Shown in pieces: positions 14,037-21,534 of a DNA stretch of 36,403 nt. Positions within the stretch are counted from its first letter, which is position 1. Every line of letters begins with the position of its first letter. The stretch comes from Rickettsiales bacterium (GTDB taxonomy: Bacteria > Pseudomonadota > Alphaproteobacteria > Rickettsiales > UBA3002), in NCBI GenBank assembly GCA_021300075.1, contig JAJTIB010000012.1, positions 1 to 36,403 of the forward strand, written 5' to 3'. The translations under genes were made by a program, and so were the position numbers. The notes under the pieces are model-generated. The model was given only the letters and a program-made list of their open reading frames with translations, searched no databases and had not been told where the DNA came from.

Positions 14037-15662
14037 ATGCGAACACATCATCTTGGGATGATGGCGTTGCTGATGGTAGGGTTTCTAGCCACTCCTGCAC
14101 ACGCCAAAACATCCGAATACTCGCTTACGATTGAGCAGCTTCCTGTAAACATTACAGGCAAACCAATCGAAAAAATCACCGTGAATGGGAGCATACCAGC
14201 CCCCACGCTTCGCTTCACCGAAGGCGATGAAGCGGTGATCCACGTCACCAATAAAATGGATGAACCCACCTCAATCCACTGGCATGGCCTGCTACTGCCC
14301 GACGCAATGGACGGTGTAACAGGTTTTGGAGGCTATAAGGCGATAGAGCCAGGTACGACCTTTACCTACCGTTTCCCCGTAAGGCAAACTGGCACCTATT
14401 GGTATCACTCGCACACCAGCGGTCAGGAACAGGACGGGCTTTATGGCTCGATCATCACTTCGCCTAAAGGCAAAGACCCGATAGCGGCGGATCGTGATTA
14501 TGTCGTCGTGCTTTCCGATTTCTCGGAGGAGCATTCCAGTGACATCATGGCGAACCTCAAAATGTCATCGGATTACTACGCCAATGCACGACTTACGGTG
14601 GGTGATTTTTTCAAAGATGTCAGCAAGAGCAGTTTAGGCAAGGCGTGGAAGGATGCCAAAGATTGGGGCGATATGCGGATGATGCGTACCGACCTTGCTG
14701 ATGTCACGGGCTATACGTTCCTCACCAATGGCAAATCGCCAGCACAAAACTGGACGGGTATTTTTAAGCCAGGTGAGAAAGTTCGCCTTCGCTTCATTAA
14801 CGCCTCTGCCATGTCTTTCTTCGATGTACGGATTCCTGGACTGAAGATGAGCGTGGTGCAAGCCGATGGTCAGGGCATCGAGCCCGTTACAGTAGATGAG
14901 TTTCGCTTTGCACCTGCGGAAACCTACGATGTAATTGTCACGCCGAAGGATGACAAAGCCTACACCATCGCCGCCGAACCAATTGACCGCACGGGCTTTG
15001 CCATTGGCACGCTGGCAACCGCTGAAGGCATGAAAGGTGAAATCCCGCCAGCTCGTCCCCGCGCATTGCTCTCTATGGGCGATATGAACATGGAGATGAT
15101 GATGAAGGACGACCCCGATATGGAAATGACTCCTGCCGATATGATTAGCGGCTGGGCAAAAACGGGAACGCCTGAAGGTCAGAAAGCTCTTTCATACGCT
15201 GATCTGCGCTATGTAGGCGTGCAAAAAGACCAACGCCAGCCGCAGCGCAACATCGACGTGCGTTTGGGCGGTAATATGGAACGCTACATCTGGACGATTA
15301 ACGAGAAGAAATTCTCGGAGGCCGAACCCATCCGCCTGAAATATGGCGAGCGGGTGCGGCTTTCCTTCACCAACGAAACCATGATGGCGCACCCGATGCA
15401 CCTGCATGGAATGTTCGTGCAGTTGGAAAACGGCCAGCCTGCGGCGAAGCTGCCCAACAAGCACACGGTGATTGTGCCGCCTGGGGGCTCTTACTCTGTG
15501 CTGGTGACGGCGGATGAAATCGGCGAGTGGGCGTTCCACTGCCATCTGCTCTACCACATGGCCAGCGGCATGATGCGTCAGGTCGTTGTCGCAAAGCTAG
15601 ACGCAGCGGATATGCCTGCCAGCACCGAAACCAAAACTAGCGGAGGTAACCATGCACATTAA
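14037..15662 (+). CDS. Periplasmic multicopper oxidase, CopA/PcoA type
   Basis: 541-aa enzyme that oxidises Cu(I) to less toxic Cu(II) in the periplasm, using O2. Signal peptide to about residue 22 (no clear twin arginine). Three cupredoxin domains are present with all four copper-binding motifs: HWHGLLLP, YWYHSHT, HPMHLHG and HCHLLYHMASGMM (T1 Cys, His and Met ligands and the trinuclear centre). A Met-rich segment near 345-370 (MGDMNMEMMMKDDP) would bind Cu(I), as in CopA/CueO. Start ATG 14037 has AAGGA nine bases upstream; an in-frame ATG-less extension from 13989 is less likely. The stop overlaps copB by 11 bases. Confidence 0.92.
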   Translation: MRTHHLGMMALLMVGFLATPAHAKTSEYSLTIEQLPVNITGKPIEKITVNGSIPAPTLRFTEGDEAVIHVTNKMDEPTSIHWHGLLLPDAMDGVTGFGGYKAIEPGTTFTYRFPVRQTGTYWYHSHTSGQEQDGLYGSIITSPKGKDPIAADRDYVVVLSDFSEEHSSDIMANLKMSSDYYANARLTVGDFFKDVSKSSLGKAWKDAKDWGDMRMMRTDLADVTGYTFLTNGKSPAQNWTGIFKPGEKVRLRFINASAMSFFDVRIPGLKMSVVQADGQGIEPVTVDEFRFAPAETYDVIVTPKDDKAYTIAAEPIDRTGFAIGTLATAEGMKGEIPPARPRALLSMGDMNMEMMMKDDPDMEMTPADMISGWAKTGTPEGQKALSYADLRYVGVQKDQRQPQRNIDVRLGGNMERYIWTINEKKFSEAEPIRLKYGERVRLSFTNETMMAHPMHLHGMFVQLENGQPAAKLPNKHTVIVPPGGSYSVLVTADEIGEWAFHCHLLYHMASGMMRQVVVAKLDAADMPASTETKTSGGNHAH

Positions 15663-16386
15663 GCACTTACTAATGGCACTCAGCCTCACCACTGCGCTTG
15701 CACAGCCTGCATTCGCGGTGGATCATTCTGCCCACGCAGATATGGCCGCAGAGCATGGTGGCGGTATCTTCCACATGTTTCGGCTGGAAACCGATGTTGG
15801 CAGCAATACCGATGGAACGCCGCTTCAAAGCTGGGACTTAGATGGCTGGATCGGCACGGATGAAAACAAACTCTGGATAAAATCAGAGGGTGAGCGTGCC
15901 GATAACAAGCTGGAGAGTGCAGAGTTTTGGGCACTCTATAGCCGCAACATCTCGACATTTTGGGATGCACAGGCAGGTATTCGTTACGATACCAAGCCTG
16001 AATCCACCGCGTACCTGACGCTTGGGTTAAACGGCCTTGCTCCATACTGGTTTGAAACGGAAGCTCATTTATTCGTGAGTGAACATGGCGATGTCACGGC
16101 GCGGCTGCGGCAGGAAAACGACCTCCTGCTAACACAAAAACTGATTTTGCAGCCTTATGTTGAAGTCAATCTCTCGGCGCAGGATGTCCACGAGCAGGAC
16201 ATTGGCGCAGGCGTACCCGACGGCAAGATAGGTCTACAAACACGCTACGAATTCACCCGAAAATTTGCGCCGTATGTGGATGTCCACTATGGCCGAAAAT
16301 TTGGGGAAACCTCATCCATCGCTAAAAGCCATGGCGAGGATAATGACGAATTAGTCGGCTCAATAGGGCTTCGACTGATGTTTTAA
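15652..16386 (+). CDS. CopB/PcoB outer-membrane copper resistance protein
   Basis: 244-aa outer-membrane beta-barrel of the CopB family, paired with CopA in copper operons. Signal peptide to about residue 22 (AFAVDHSAH). The usual long Met/His-rich N-terminal segment of CopB is reduced to a short HSAHADMAAEHGGG. The barrel begins at FRLETDVG and ends with the terminal Phe typical of outer-membrane proteins (GLRLMF). Motifs LDGWIGTDENKLWIKSEGE, YSRNISTFWDAQAGIRYD and APYWFETEAHLF are characteristic. Function is probably copper sequestration or export. Overlaps the 3' end of copA, so translationally coupled. Confidence 0.9.
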   Translation: MHIKHLLMALSLTTALAQPAFAVDHSAHADMAAEHGGGIFHMFRLETDVGSNTDGTPLQSWDLDGWIGTDENKLWIKSEGERADNKLESAEFWALYSRNISTFWDAQAGIRYDTKPESTAYLTLGLNGLAPYWFETEAHLFVSEHGDVTARLRQENDLLLTQKLILQPYVEVNLSAQDVHEQDIGAGVPDGKIGLQTRYEFTRKFAPYVDVHYGRKFGETSSIAKSHGEDNDELVGSIGLRLMF

Positions 16387-16412
16387 CAATCAACAACCTA
16401 AAGGAAAATCTC

Positions 16413-17069
16413 ATGAAAAAGCTATTACTGACTACCGCCATGATATTGGCAACCACACCTGTATTCGCGGCTGAATTCACCATCAAGGAAGTCACGGATT
16501 ATGATGCGAAGAAGCAAAACTTCTTCTCACCTGATAAGCTGACTATCCAGCCTGGTGATACTGTCACGTTTGAAAACGTGCAGGATGAAGCACATCAGGT
16601 GATGTTTGTGAGCGTTCCCAAGGGCGTGGATGAAATGATTATGTCACCGATGCAGGAAAAGAAAGGCGACAAGTTCACCTACACTTTCACCGTGCCTGGA
16701 ACCTATAAATATCACTGCCACCCGCATGAAGCACTCGGCATGGATGGGGTGCTGATTGTGGGTGCGCCTTCAAAAGCAGGTGAAACCAAAAATGTGGATC
16801 ACCACAAGCTGACAAAAAAACTGGAAGGTGCTGAAGCCGCAGGAGGCGTTGCTGCCACTGGCAAGGTGGTGAGCGCAGACGCAGCAAAAAACACCATCAA
16901 AATCAAGCATGACCCGATCAAGTCGCTTGGCTGGCCTGTGATGACGATGACGTTCACTGCCGATAATGGTGTTAATCTTTCTACCTACAAGGAAGGTGAT
17001 GCCGTGTCCTTCACGCTGAAACCAGCAGGCAAGGATGATTACACGATTTCTACTATCAAAAAGAACTAA
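16413..17069 (+). CDS. Cupredoxin-CusF fusion protein
   Basis: 218-aa periplasmic protein joining two copper-binding domains. Signal peptide 1-20. The cupredoxin domain (about 21-117) has the type 1 copper ligands H61, C102, H105 and M110 (C-x2-H-x4-M), like pseudoazurin or plastocyanin. A linker (118-145) leads to a CusF-like OB-fold domain (about 147-218) with H166, W174, M177 and M179, spaced exactly as H36, W44, M47 and M49 of CusF. The CusF part would bind Cu(I)/Ag(I) through the Trp cation-pi site and hand it on; the cupredoxin part could shuttle electrons or Cu to CopA. RBS AAAGGA. Third gene after copA and copB. Confidence 0.88.
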   Translation: MKKLLLTTAMILATTPVFAAEFTIKEVTDYDAKKQNFFSPDKLTIQPGDTVTFENVQDEAHQVMFVSVPKGVDEMIMSPMQEKKGDKFTYTFTVPGTYKYHCHPHEALGMDGVLIVGAPSKAGETKNVDHHKLTKKLEGAEAAGGVAATGKVVSADAAKNTIKIKHDPIKSLGWPVMTMTFTADNGVNLSTYKEGDAVSFTLKPAGKDDYTISTIKKN

Positions 17070-17092
17070 CCACCAACCAAAGGAGAATTGCT

Positions 17093-17440
17093 ATGAAGAA
17101 AATTATCGCATTAATATTTGCCACTATTATCGGCATCTTTTCAATGAGTGCTTATGCAGAAACTAGCTTACTTAAAAAAGTCGAATCGCAATATGTTTGT
17201 ATGATTAACAACAAGCTGTTCGATAAAGTTCAGATTCCTACTAGTGTAAACGGAAAGACATATTACGGCTGCTGCCCGATGTGCAAAGAGAAGTTGGAAA
17301 AGAGTTCGGAAGCACGCAGCGCAACTGATCCAGTAAGTAATAAGCGAGTCGATAAAGCCTCGGCAATAATTGGCGCAGAGGCTGATGGTACAATTCATTA
17401 TTTTGAAAACGAAACCAATCTAAAACTCTACAAAAAATAA
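17093..17440 (+). CDS. Periplasmic TRASH-like Cys protein
   Basis: 115-aa exported protein with a signal peptide of about 22 residues. One Cys (C36, YVCMINNK) is followed after 23 residues by C60, C61 and C64 (YYGCCPMCKEKL). This is the layout of TRASH/YHS-type metal-binding knuckles. A second conserved-looking part (DPVSNKRVDKA...IHYFENE) follows, as in periplasmic proteins found with copA operons. It probably binds Cu or Hg as a chaperone or sensor component. Starts at ATG 17093 with AAGGAG upstream. Base composition is more AT-rich than in copA/copB, suggesting a different origin within the island. Confidence 0.75.
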   Translation: MKKIIALIFATIIGIFSMSAYAETSLLKKVESQYVCMINNKLFDKVQIPTSVNGKTYYGCCPMCKEKLEKSSEARSATDPVSNKRVDKASAIIGAEADGTIHYFENETNLKLYKK

Positions 17441-17448
17441 TTTTACCG

Positions 17449-17462
17449 AGTGAATCTTCACT
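17449..17462 (+). promoter_or_regulatory. Dyad AGTGAATCTTCACT
   Basis: Perfect 6-bp arms around TC in the 64-base gap between the TRASH-like gene and the Cys/Met-rich lipoprotein gene. It could be a small operator or an mRNA stem. No promoter hexamers of good quality lie next to it. Confidence 0.35.
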
Positions 17463-17504
17463 TTAACCTTGGATTAACCGACTAACCAACCAAAGGAGAT
17501 TGTT

Positions 17505-17894
17505 ATGTTTAAGAAATTATTGCCTATCGTTATGCTCATTTTTGTAGCCGCATGTTCTAATACGCAAGGTGGTTCAATGTCTGGCATGGATATGAAAATG
17601 CCATGTTGTGAAAAATGCGAGTGCTGTAAGGATGGGAAATGCGGTGAGTGCTGCAAATCTGGCGAATGCAAGTGCTGTAAAGAAGGCATGTGTAAAATGT
17701 GCATGGGTAAAATGGAAGGCATGTCTTCCATGAAAGAAGGAATGCAATGCCCAATGATGAAAAATGGCGCAAAAGATGGCAAGCCATGCGGATGCTGTGG
17801 GGGTATGATGAAGGACGGAATGAATATGAAGTCCTCTCCCGCACCTAAAACAACGAGTGATGCAGATCACAAAGCCCATCATCCACAACAGTAA
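17505..17894 (+). CDS. Cys/Met-rich, metallothionein-like lipoprotein
   Basis: 129-aa protein with a lipoprotein signal (MFKKLLPIVMLIFVAAC; lipid anchor at Cys 17). The mature part has 17 further cysteines and about 17 methionines. It begins with SGMDMKMP, then repeated CC-K-x-G-x-C units (CCKDGKCGECCKSGE), a Met-rich section (MCMGKMEGMSSMKEGM), a CGCCGGMM cluster and a His-rich tail. This density resembles metallothioneins, but these are cytoplasmic, whereas this protein would be membrane-anchored in the envelope. Thiolate and thioether ligands fit Cu(I), Ag(I), Cd(II) or Hg(II). I recognise no named family with certainty; short Cys-rich lipoproteins of this type may exist in other metal islands. 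RBS AAAGGAGA. Confidence 0.75.
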   Translation: MFKKLLPIVMLIFVAACSNTQGGSMSGMDMKMPCCEKCECCKDGKCGECCKSGECKCCKEGMCKMCMGKMEGMSSMKEGMQCPMMKNGAKDGKPCGCCGGMMKDGMNMKSSPAPKTTSDADHKAHHPQQ

Positions 17895-17907
17895 CAGGAG
17901 CAACTAG

Positions 17908-18156
17908 ATGACACAGCAACATGACCATTCCAAATGTGGGCATAAAAGCCTGAACTGGTTTTACTCCCATAAAGCTGCATCCTTTGCTCTTATACTCGTA
18001 GCGGTGCTACTGGTTATAGAGCATTGGCAGCACTTGATTTATGCGCTTCCTTATCTGCTTTTGCTGTCATGCCCATTGATGCACTTATTTATGCATCATG
18101 GTCACGGCGGACATGGTACACATGCCCATAACGAAACAAAGGTAGATAAAGAATGA
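17908..18156 (+). CDS. DUF2933 family small membrane protein
   Basis: 82-aa protein with His-rich ends and two hydrophobic segments (about 24-40 and 45-60). The motif LLLLSCPLMHLFMHHGHGGHG is characteristic of DUF2933, small proteins commonly next to copper ATPases and multicopper oxidases. The N-terminus HDHSKCGH and the C-terminal HHGHGGHGTHAH could bind metal. Its stop overlaps the ATPase start (ATGA), suggesting a partnership such as delivery of metal to the pump. No enzymatic motif is visible. Confidence 0.8.
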   Translation: MTQQHDHSKCGHKSLNWFYSHKAASFALILVAVLLVIEHWQHLIYALPYLLLLSCPLMHLFMHHGHGGHGTHAHNETKVDKE

Positions 18157-20345
18157 AACACGAAGGTCACTACTGTCATCACGAACATCATGCCAGCCCT
18201 GTAGCTGTTTCACCAGAAGCAGCACAGGGCGAAGGTGTGATGTACACTTGCCCTATGCACCCGCAGGTTAGGCAACCCAAGCCTGGTAATTGCCCGATCT
18301 GCGGAATGGCATTGGAGCCAGAAAAAGTTTCACTGGATGCTGCGCCTAATCATGAACTGATAGATATGACGCGGCGGTTTTGGGTGTCGGCGATTTTGGC
18401 TGCGCCGCTGGCGTTATTCGTCATGGGCGCACATCTACTTCCGAACATTCCGCACGAATGGATGGATTCACCGCTTTCGCATTGGCTCCAAATGCTGGTG
18501 GCAACACCCGTAGTGCTGTGGGGCGGCTGGCCGTTTTTTGTGCGTGCGGTAGATTCCGTTCGTCACCGCAGCCTCAATATGTTTACACTGATCGCGCTGG
18601 GTGTCGGCGTGGCTTATATCTACAGCCTTATCCTCGTATTATTTCCGCAAGCGGTCGCACAATTCTCCGGCGGCATGATGCTGGATGTATATTTCGAGGC
18701 GGCAGCGGTTATCACAGCTCTGGTATTGCTGGGACAAGTGCTTGAGCTTAAAGCCCGCGAGCAATCCAGCAACGCGATGCGGGCATTGCTTGATCTCGCT
18801 CCGAAGATGGCGCGAATCATCCGCGCTGATGGCAAAGAAGAAGATGTGCCATTATCGGAAGTGCATAAAGGCGATGTGCTGCGTGTTCGCCCTGGAGAAA
18901 AAATACCAGTGGATGGGATTGTAATCGTTGGCCATAGCAGTGTCGATCAATCCATGCTCACTGGCGAATCCGTTCCTGTGGAAAAAAGCGCAGGCGATAA
19001 GGTGACGGGCGCAACGCTCAATGGCACGGGTGGCTTCACCATGCGTGCCGAGCGCGTGGGTAATGAAACCATGCTGGCGCAGATCGTGGATATGGTGGCC
19101 AAAGCCCAGCGCACCCGCGCACCGATTCAGCGTATGGCGGATAAGGTATCGGGCTATTTCGTACCAATTGTCGTGCTGGTGGCAATTCTTACTGCCGCTG
19201 CATGGTTTATATGGGGACCAGAACCGAAACTGGCCTATGCCATCGTTAATGCTGTAGCCGTGTTGATTATTGCCTGCCCCTGTGCGCTCGGCCTTGCTAC
19301 GCCCATGTCTATCATTGCAGGCACTGGTCGTGGCGCAATGGCAGGCGTATTGATTAAAAACGCCGAGTCGCTCGAAATCATGGAAAAGGTTGATACGCTG
19401 ATTATCGACAAAACTGGCACGCTGACCGAGGGTAAGCCGAAGCTCATGGAAGTTGTTGTCGCTTCTGGCTTTGACCAAAATGAAGCCCTGCGGTTGGTCG
19501 CCAGCCTTGAACAAAGCAGCGAACATCCACTGGCATCGGCCATTGTCAAAGGCGCACAGGAAAAAGGCATTACGCTTTCTACTGTGCAGAATTTTTCCTC
19601 TACCACTGGCAAAGGCGTACAAGGCACGGTGGGTGGTCATAATGTCGCGCTGGGAAATGCGGCAATGCTAACTTCACTTGGCATGAATGCTGATTCGCTT
19701 GTGCAAGCTGCCGATCAGCTCCGAGCTAAAGGACAAACCGCTATGTTTGCAGCGATTGATGGCAAACCAGCGGCGATTATCAGTGTTGCCGACCCGATCA
19801 AGGCCACCACCCCCGAAGCATTGAAACAGCTAAAAGCCGAAGGATTGCATATCGTGATGCTCACTGGCGACAGCAAAGCCACCGCGAAAGCAATTGCGGA
19901 GCAGCTGGGCATAGATGACTATGAAGCCGAAGTGCTGCCAGAACGCAAAAGCGAGCTGGTGCGGCAATTACAGGAAAAAGGCCGCAAGGTCGCAATGGCG
20001 GGTGATGGGGTGAATGATGCGCCTGCATTAGCGCAAGCGCATGTCGGCATTGCGATGGGAACTGGCACCGATGTCGCGATGGAAAGCGCAGGCGTTACAC
20101 TGGTGAAAGGTGATTTGATTGGCATCGTTCGCGCCCGTCGCTTGAGTCATGCCACGATGAGTAATATCAGGCAGAACCTATTCTTCGCATTCGTCTATAA
20201 TGCGCTGGGCGTGCCTGTTGCCGCTGGCTTGCTCTATCCATTCTTCGGATTGCTTCTAAGCCCCGTGATTGCCAGTGCAGCAATGGTACTGAGTTCGGTG
20301 TCGGTGATTATGAACTCGTTACGACTCAGAAAAGTTAAATTGTAA
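18153..20345 (+). CDS. Copper-exporting P1B-type ATPase
   Basis: 730-aa inner-membrane pump using ATP to move Cu(I) (possibly Ag(I)) from cytoplasm to periplasm. The N-terminus is His-rich (HYCHHEHH), followed by a heavy-metal-binding domain of the YTCPMHPQV...CPICGM type (about 30-57) instead of the usual CxxC HMA domain. Eight TM helices; transport motif CPC at 375-377; phosphorylation site DKTGT at D419; TGES in the actuator domain; HP motif in the nucleotide domain (SSEHPLASAIV); hinge GDGVNDAPAL. Such HMBD-type ATPases include SilP/CopA-like enzymes. The gene ends the island and its 3' end overlaps the endolysin gene on the opposite strand by 11 bases. No terminator is visible. Confidence 0.93.
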   Translation: MKHEGHYCHHEHHASPVAVSPEAAQGEGVMYTCPMHPQVRQPKPGNCPICGMALEPEKVSLDAAPNHELIDMTRRFWVSAILAAPLALFVMGAHLLPNIPHEWMDSPLSHWLQMLVATPVVLWGGWPFFVRAVDSVRHRSLNMFTLIALGVGVAYIYSLILVLFPQAVAQFSGGMMLDVYFEAAAVITALVLLGQVLELKAREQSSNAMRALLDLAPKMARIIRADGKEEDVPLSEVHKGDVLRVRPGEKIPVDGIVIVGHSSVDQSMLTGESVPVEKSAGDKVTGATLNGTGGFTMRAERVGNETMLAQIVDMVAKAQRTRAPIQRMADKVSGYFVPIVVLVAILTAAAWFIWGPEPKLAYAIVNAVAVLIIACPCALGLATPMSIIAGTGRGAMAGVLIKNAESLEIMEKVDTLIIDKTGTLTEGKPKLMEVVVASGFDQNEALRLVASLEQSSEHPLASAIVKGAQEKGITLSTVQNFSSTTGKGVQGTVGGHNVALGNAAMLTSLGMNADSLVQAADQLRAKGQTAMFAAIDGKPAAIISVADPIKATTPEALKQLKAEGLHIVMLTGDSKATAKAIAEQLGIDDYEAEVLPERKSELVRQLQEKGRKVAMAGDGVNDAPALAQAHVGIAMGTGTDVAMESAGVTLVKGDLIGIVRARRLSHATMSNIRQNLFFAFVYNALGVPVAAGLLYPFFGLLLSPVIASAAMVLSSVSVIMNSLRLRKVKL

Positions 20346-20787
20346 TGTTTGCCTTGTAAGCTAGTGATTCCGCGTTCCTCCGTTTCACAAGCCCCTTGAG
20401 CTTGCGGCCACCAGCCCACACCCATTTCATGAGTTCGGCAGGCACATCGGCATGTTCTTCGCGGTTTACCTTACGGCGGAGCGTGGAGCGTTGAAGCGCA
20501 CCTGCGCCGAGGTTGAAGGTAAACGACACCAGCGCATCGAACTGCCCCTGCGTGAGTGGCACGCTAATCAGGCGTAGCACGGCGCGTTCTGCGACCGCCA
20601 CATCCTGACGGAGCAGATCGAGGGCTTCGTCCTCGTCTACCCCATCCAGGAATTGCTCTTTGTTGGCTTCGGTAACCAGGTGACCATAGCCAATCGTGGG
20701 ATACCCCGCTGGACACATGTAAATGATCGGCGAAAACCCCTCAAAGCGGCAAATCAGGTCAAGCCCTTGTCTGGAAATATGTCTCAT
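20335..20787 (-). CDS. Phage endolysin, GH24 muramidase
   Basis: 150-aa lysozyme of the T4/P22 type that cuts cell-wall glycan to release virions. Catalytic region CRFEGFSPIIYMCPAGYPTIGYG has E, then 8 residues, Cys, then 5 residues, Thr: the E-8-(D/C)-5-T triad with Cys in place of Asp, a known variant. No signal-anchor is visible at the chosen start ATG 20787, so a holin is needed for release. This start overlaps the holin stop (ATGA) and is supported by that coupling; a longer frame to 20883 exists but overlaps the holin. The C-terminus (KANITI) lies in the overlap with the ATPase gene and may have been formed by the island's insertion. Confidence 0.88.
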   Translation of the reverse strand: MRHISRQGLDLICRFEGFSPIIYMCPAGYPTIGYGHLVTEANKEQFLDGVDEDEALDLLRQDVAVAERAVLRLISVPLTQGQFDALVSFTFNLGAGALQRSTLRRKVNREEHADVPAELMKWVWAGGRKLKGLVKRRNAESLAYKANITI

Positions 20788-21209
20788 TTTCCGCTCCGCA
20801 ATTTGCTCATGGCGCGTTGGCCGAAATAAAAGCTGATGATGCCTGCGAAAATTGCCTGGTCTTCCGTTGTCCATAGCAACCACGGAAGATCTGCAGAAAA
20901 CTGCATCACCTTCACCAGCGCATAGAGAATGAAGAAGCTGTATGCGATGACGGGGCGCACCGTGCCGTTGAGCGCATCCACCCAGCGAATGCCCGTGTTG
21001 TACGTCCGATAAAGGGCTTGGGATTCGGCGATGTCAGCGTTCACCTGGATTTCTTCCAAACGCTGGGAAGCCCCGAGCTTCTGCTGCTCCATCTGCATCT
21101 CTAAGATTTTAAGCTCGTGCTTGCGATCCTGCTCGTCGCGGAACAGTTTTAAGAAATCAGGAAAGGCTGCCGACAGGAAGCCGAGTAAAGAACCGAGTAG
21201 CGTAATCAT
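20784..21209 (-). CDS. GTA-type 3-TM holin
   Basis: 141-aa membrane protein fitting the GTA_holin_3TM family: hydrophobic N-terminal segment (MITLLGSLLGFLSAAF), a long charged central coiled coil (about 25-65, EQDRKHELKILEMQMEQQ), then two TM segments (VIAYSFFILYALVKVM and AIFAGIISFYFG). It would form pores that release or activate the endolysin encoded directly after it. Start ATG 21209 is chosen for the GGAGG five to nine bases upstream. Ends in ATGA overlap with the endolysin. Confidence 0.8.
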   Translation of the reverse strand: MITLLGSLLGFLSAAFPDFLKLFRDEQDRKHELKILEMQMEQQKLGASQRLEEIQVNADIAESQALYRTYNTGIRWVDALNGTVRPVIAYSFFILYALVKVMQFSADLPWLLWTTEDQAIFAGIISFYFGQRAMSKLRSGK

Positions 21210-21220
21210 AAGAACCTCCA

Positions 21221-21448
21221 TTATTTCCAAGAAAGATGACCAGCGGCGAAGCTGAGAAAGGCCACCAAGCCCGTCCATAGGCCGCCGACTATCAGGAGGG
21301 TGCGAAGGCTCCCTTTGCCCTGATTTGCCAGTGCTGTGAGGGATTTGACTTCCTCGGCCAGCACATCGACTGTTTTGGTGAGTGTTTGGATCTGCGCGTT
21401 CATCACAGCCAGCTGTGAGCGCACATCAATATCGTCGGGTGGTGACAT
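21221..21448 (-). CDS. Small coiled-coil protein with C-terminal TM
   Basis: 75-aa protein: acidic N-terminus, a coiled coil (about 10-45, MNAQIQTLTKTVDVLAEEVKSL) and one TM segment near the C-terminus (TLLIVGGLWTGLVAFLSFAAG). The layout fits lysis-associated small phage proteins (a second holin, antiholin or spanin-like), but it lacks a lipobox or signal peptide. First gene of the lysis operon; RBS AGGAGGAA upstream, terminator of the tail operon before it. Confidence 0.7.
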   Translation of the reverse strand: MSPPDDIDVRSQLAVMNAQIQTLTKTVDVLAEEVKSLTALANQGKGSLRTLLIVGGLWTGLVAFLSFAAGHLSWK

Positions 21449-21472
21449 GGTTCCTCCTTAGGTTTTGGACAT

Positions 21473-21509
21473 AAAAAAACCGCCTCCCAATCCTGATTTT
21501 GGGGGCGGT
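21473..21509 (-). terminator. Rho-independent terminator of the tail operon
   Basis: On the minus strand, ACCGCCCCCAA pairs with TTGGGAGGCGGT (one bulge) across a short loop, followed by seven Ts (21473-21479). It sits directly after the last tail-fibre gene and separates late tail genes from the lysis genes. Confidence 0.85.
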
Positions 21510-21534
21510 GGTTGGTTGCGGGTTGAAGGGTTGG

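Larger units (their letters stand above)
5827..20345 (+). other. Heavy-metal resistance island within the prophage
   Basis: About 14.5 kb of plus-strand genes for metal efflux, oxidation and binding, placed between the phage switch region and the lysis genes. No transposase, resolvase or terminal repeat is visible at the edges. The right edge is exact to within the last codons of the ATPase and endolysin genes, which overlap tail to tail. No dedicated sensor (CueR, CopRS, CsoR, CzcRS) is encoded. Confidence 0.85.

Noticed and set aside
5827..20345. Transposon boundaries around the metal island
   Set aside because: No transposase, terminal inverted repeats or target duplications could be seen at either edge.
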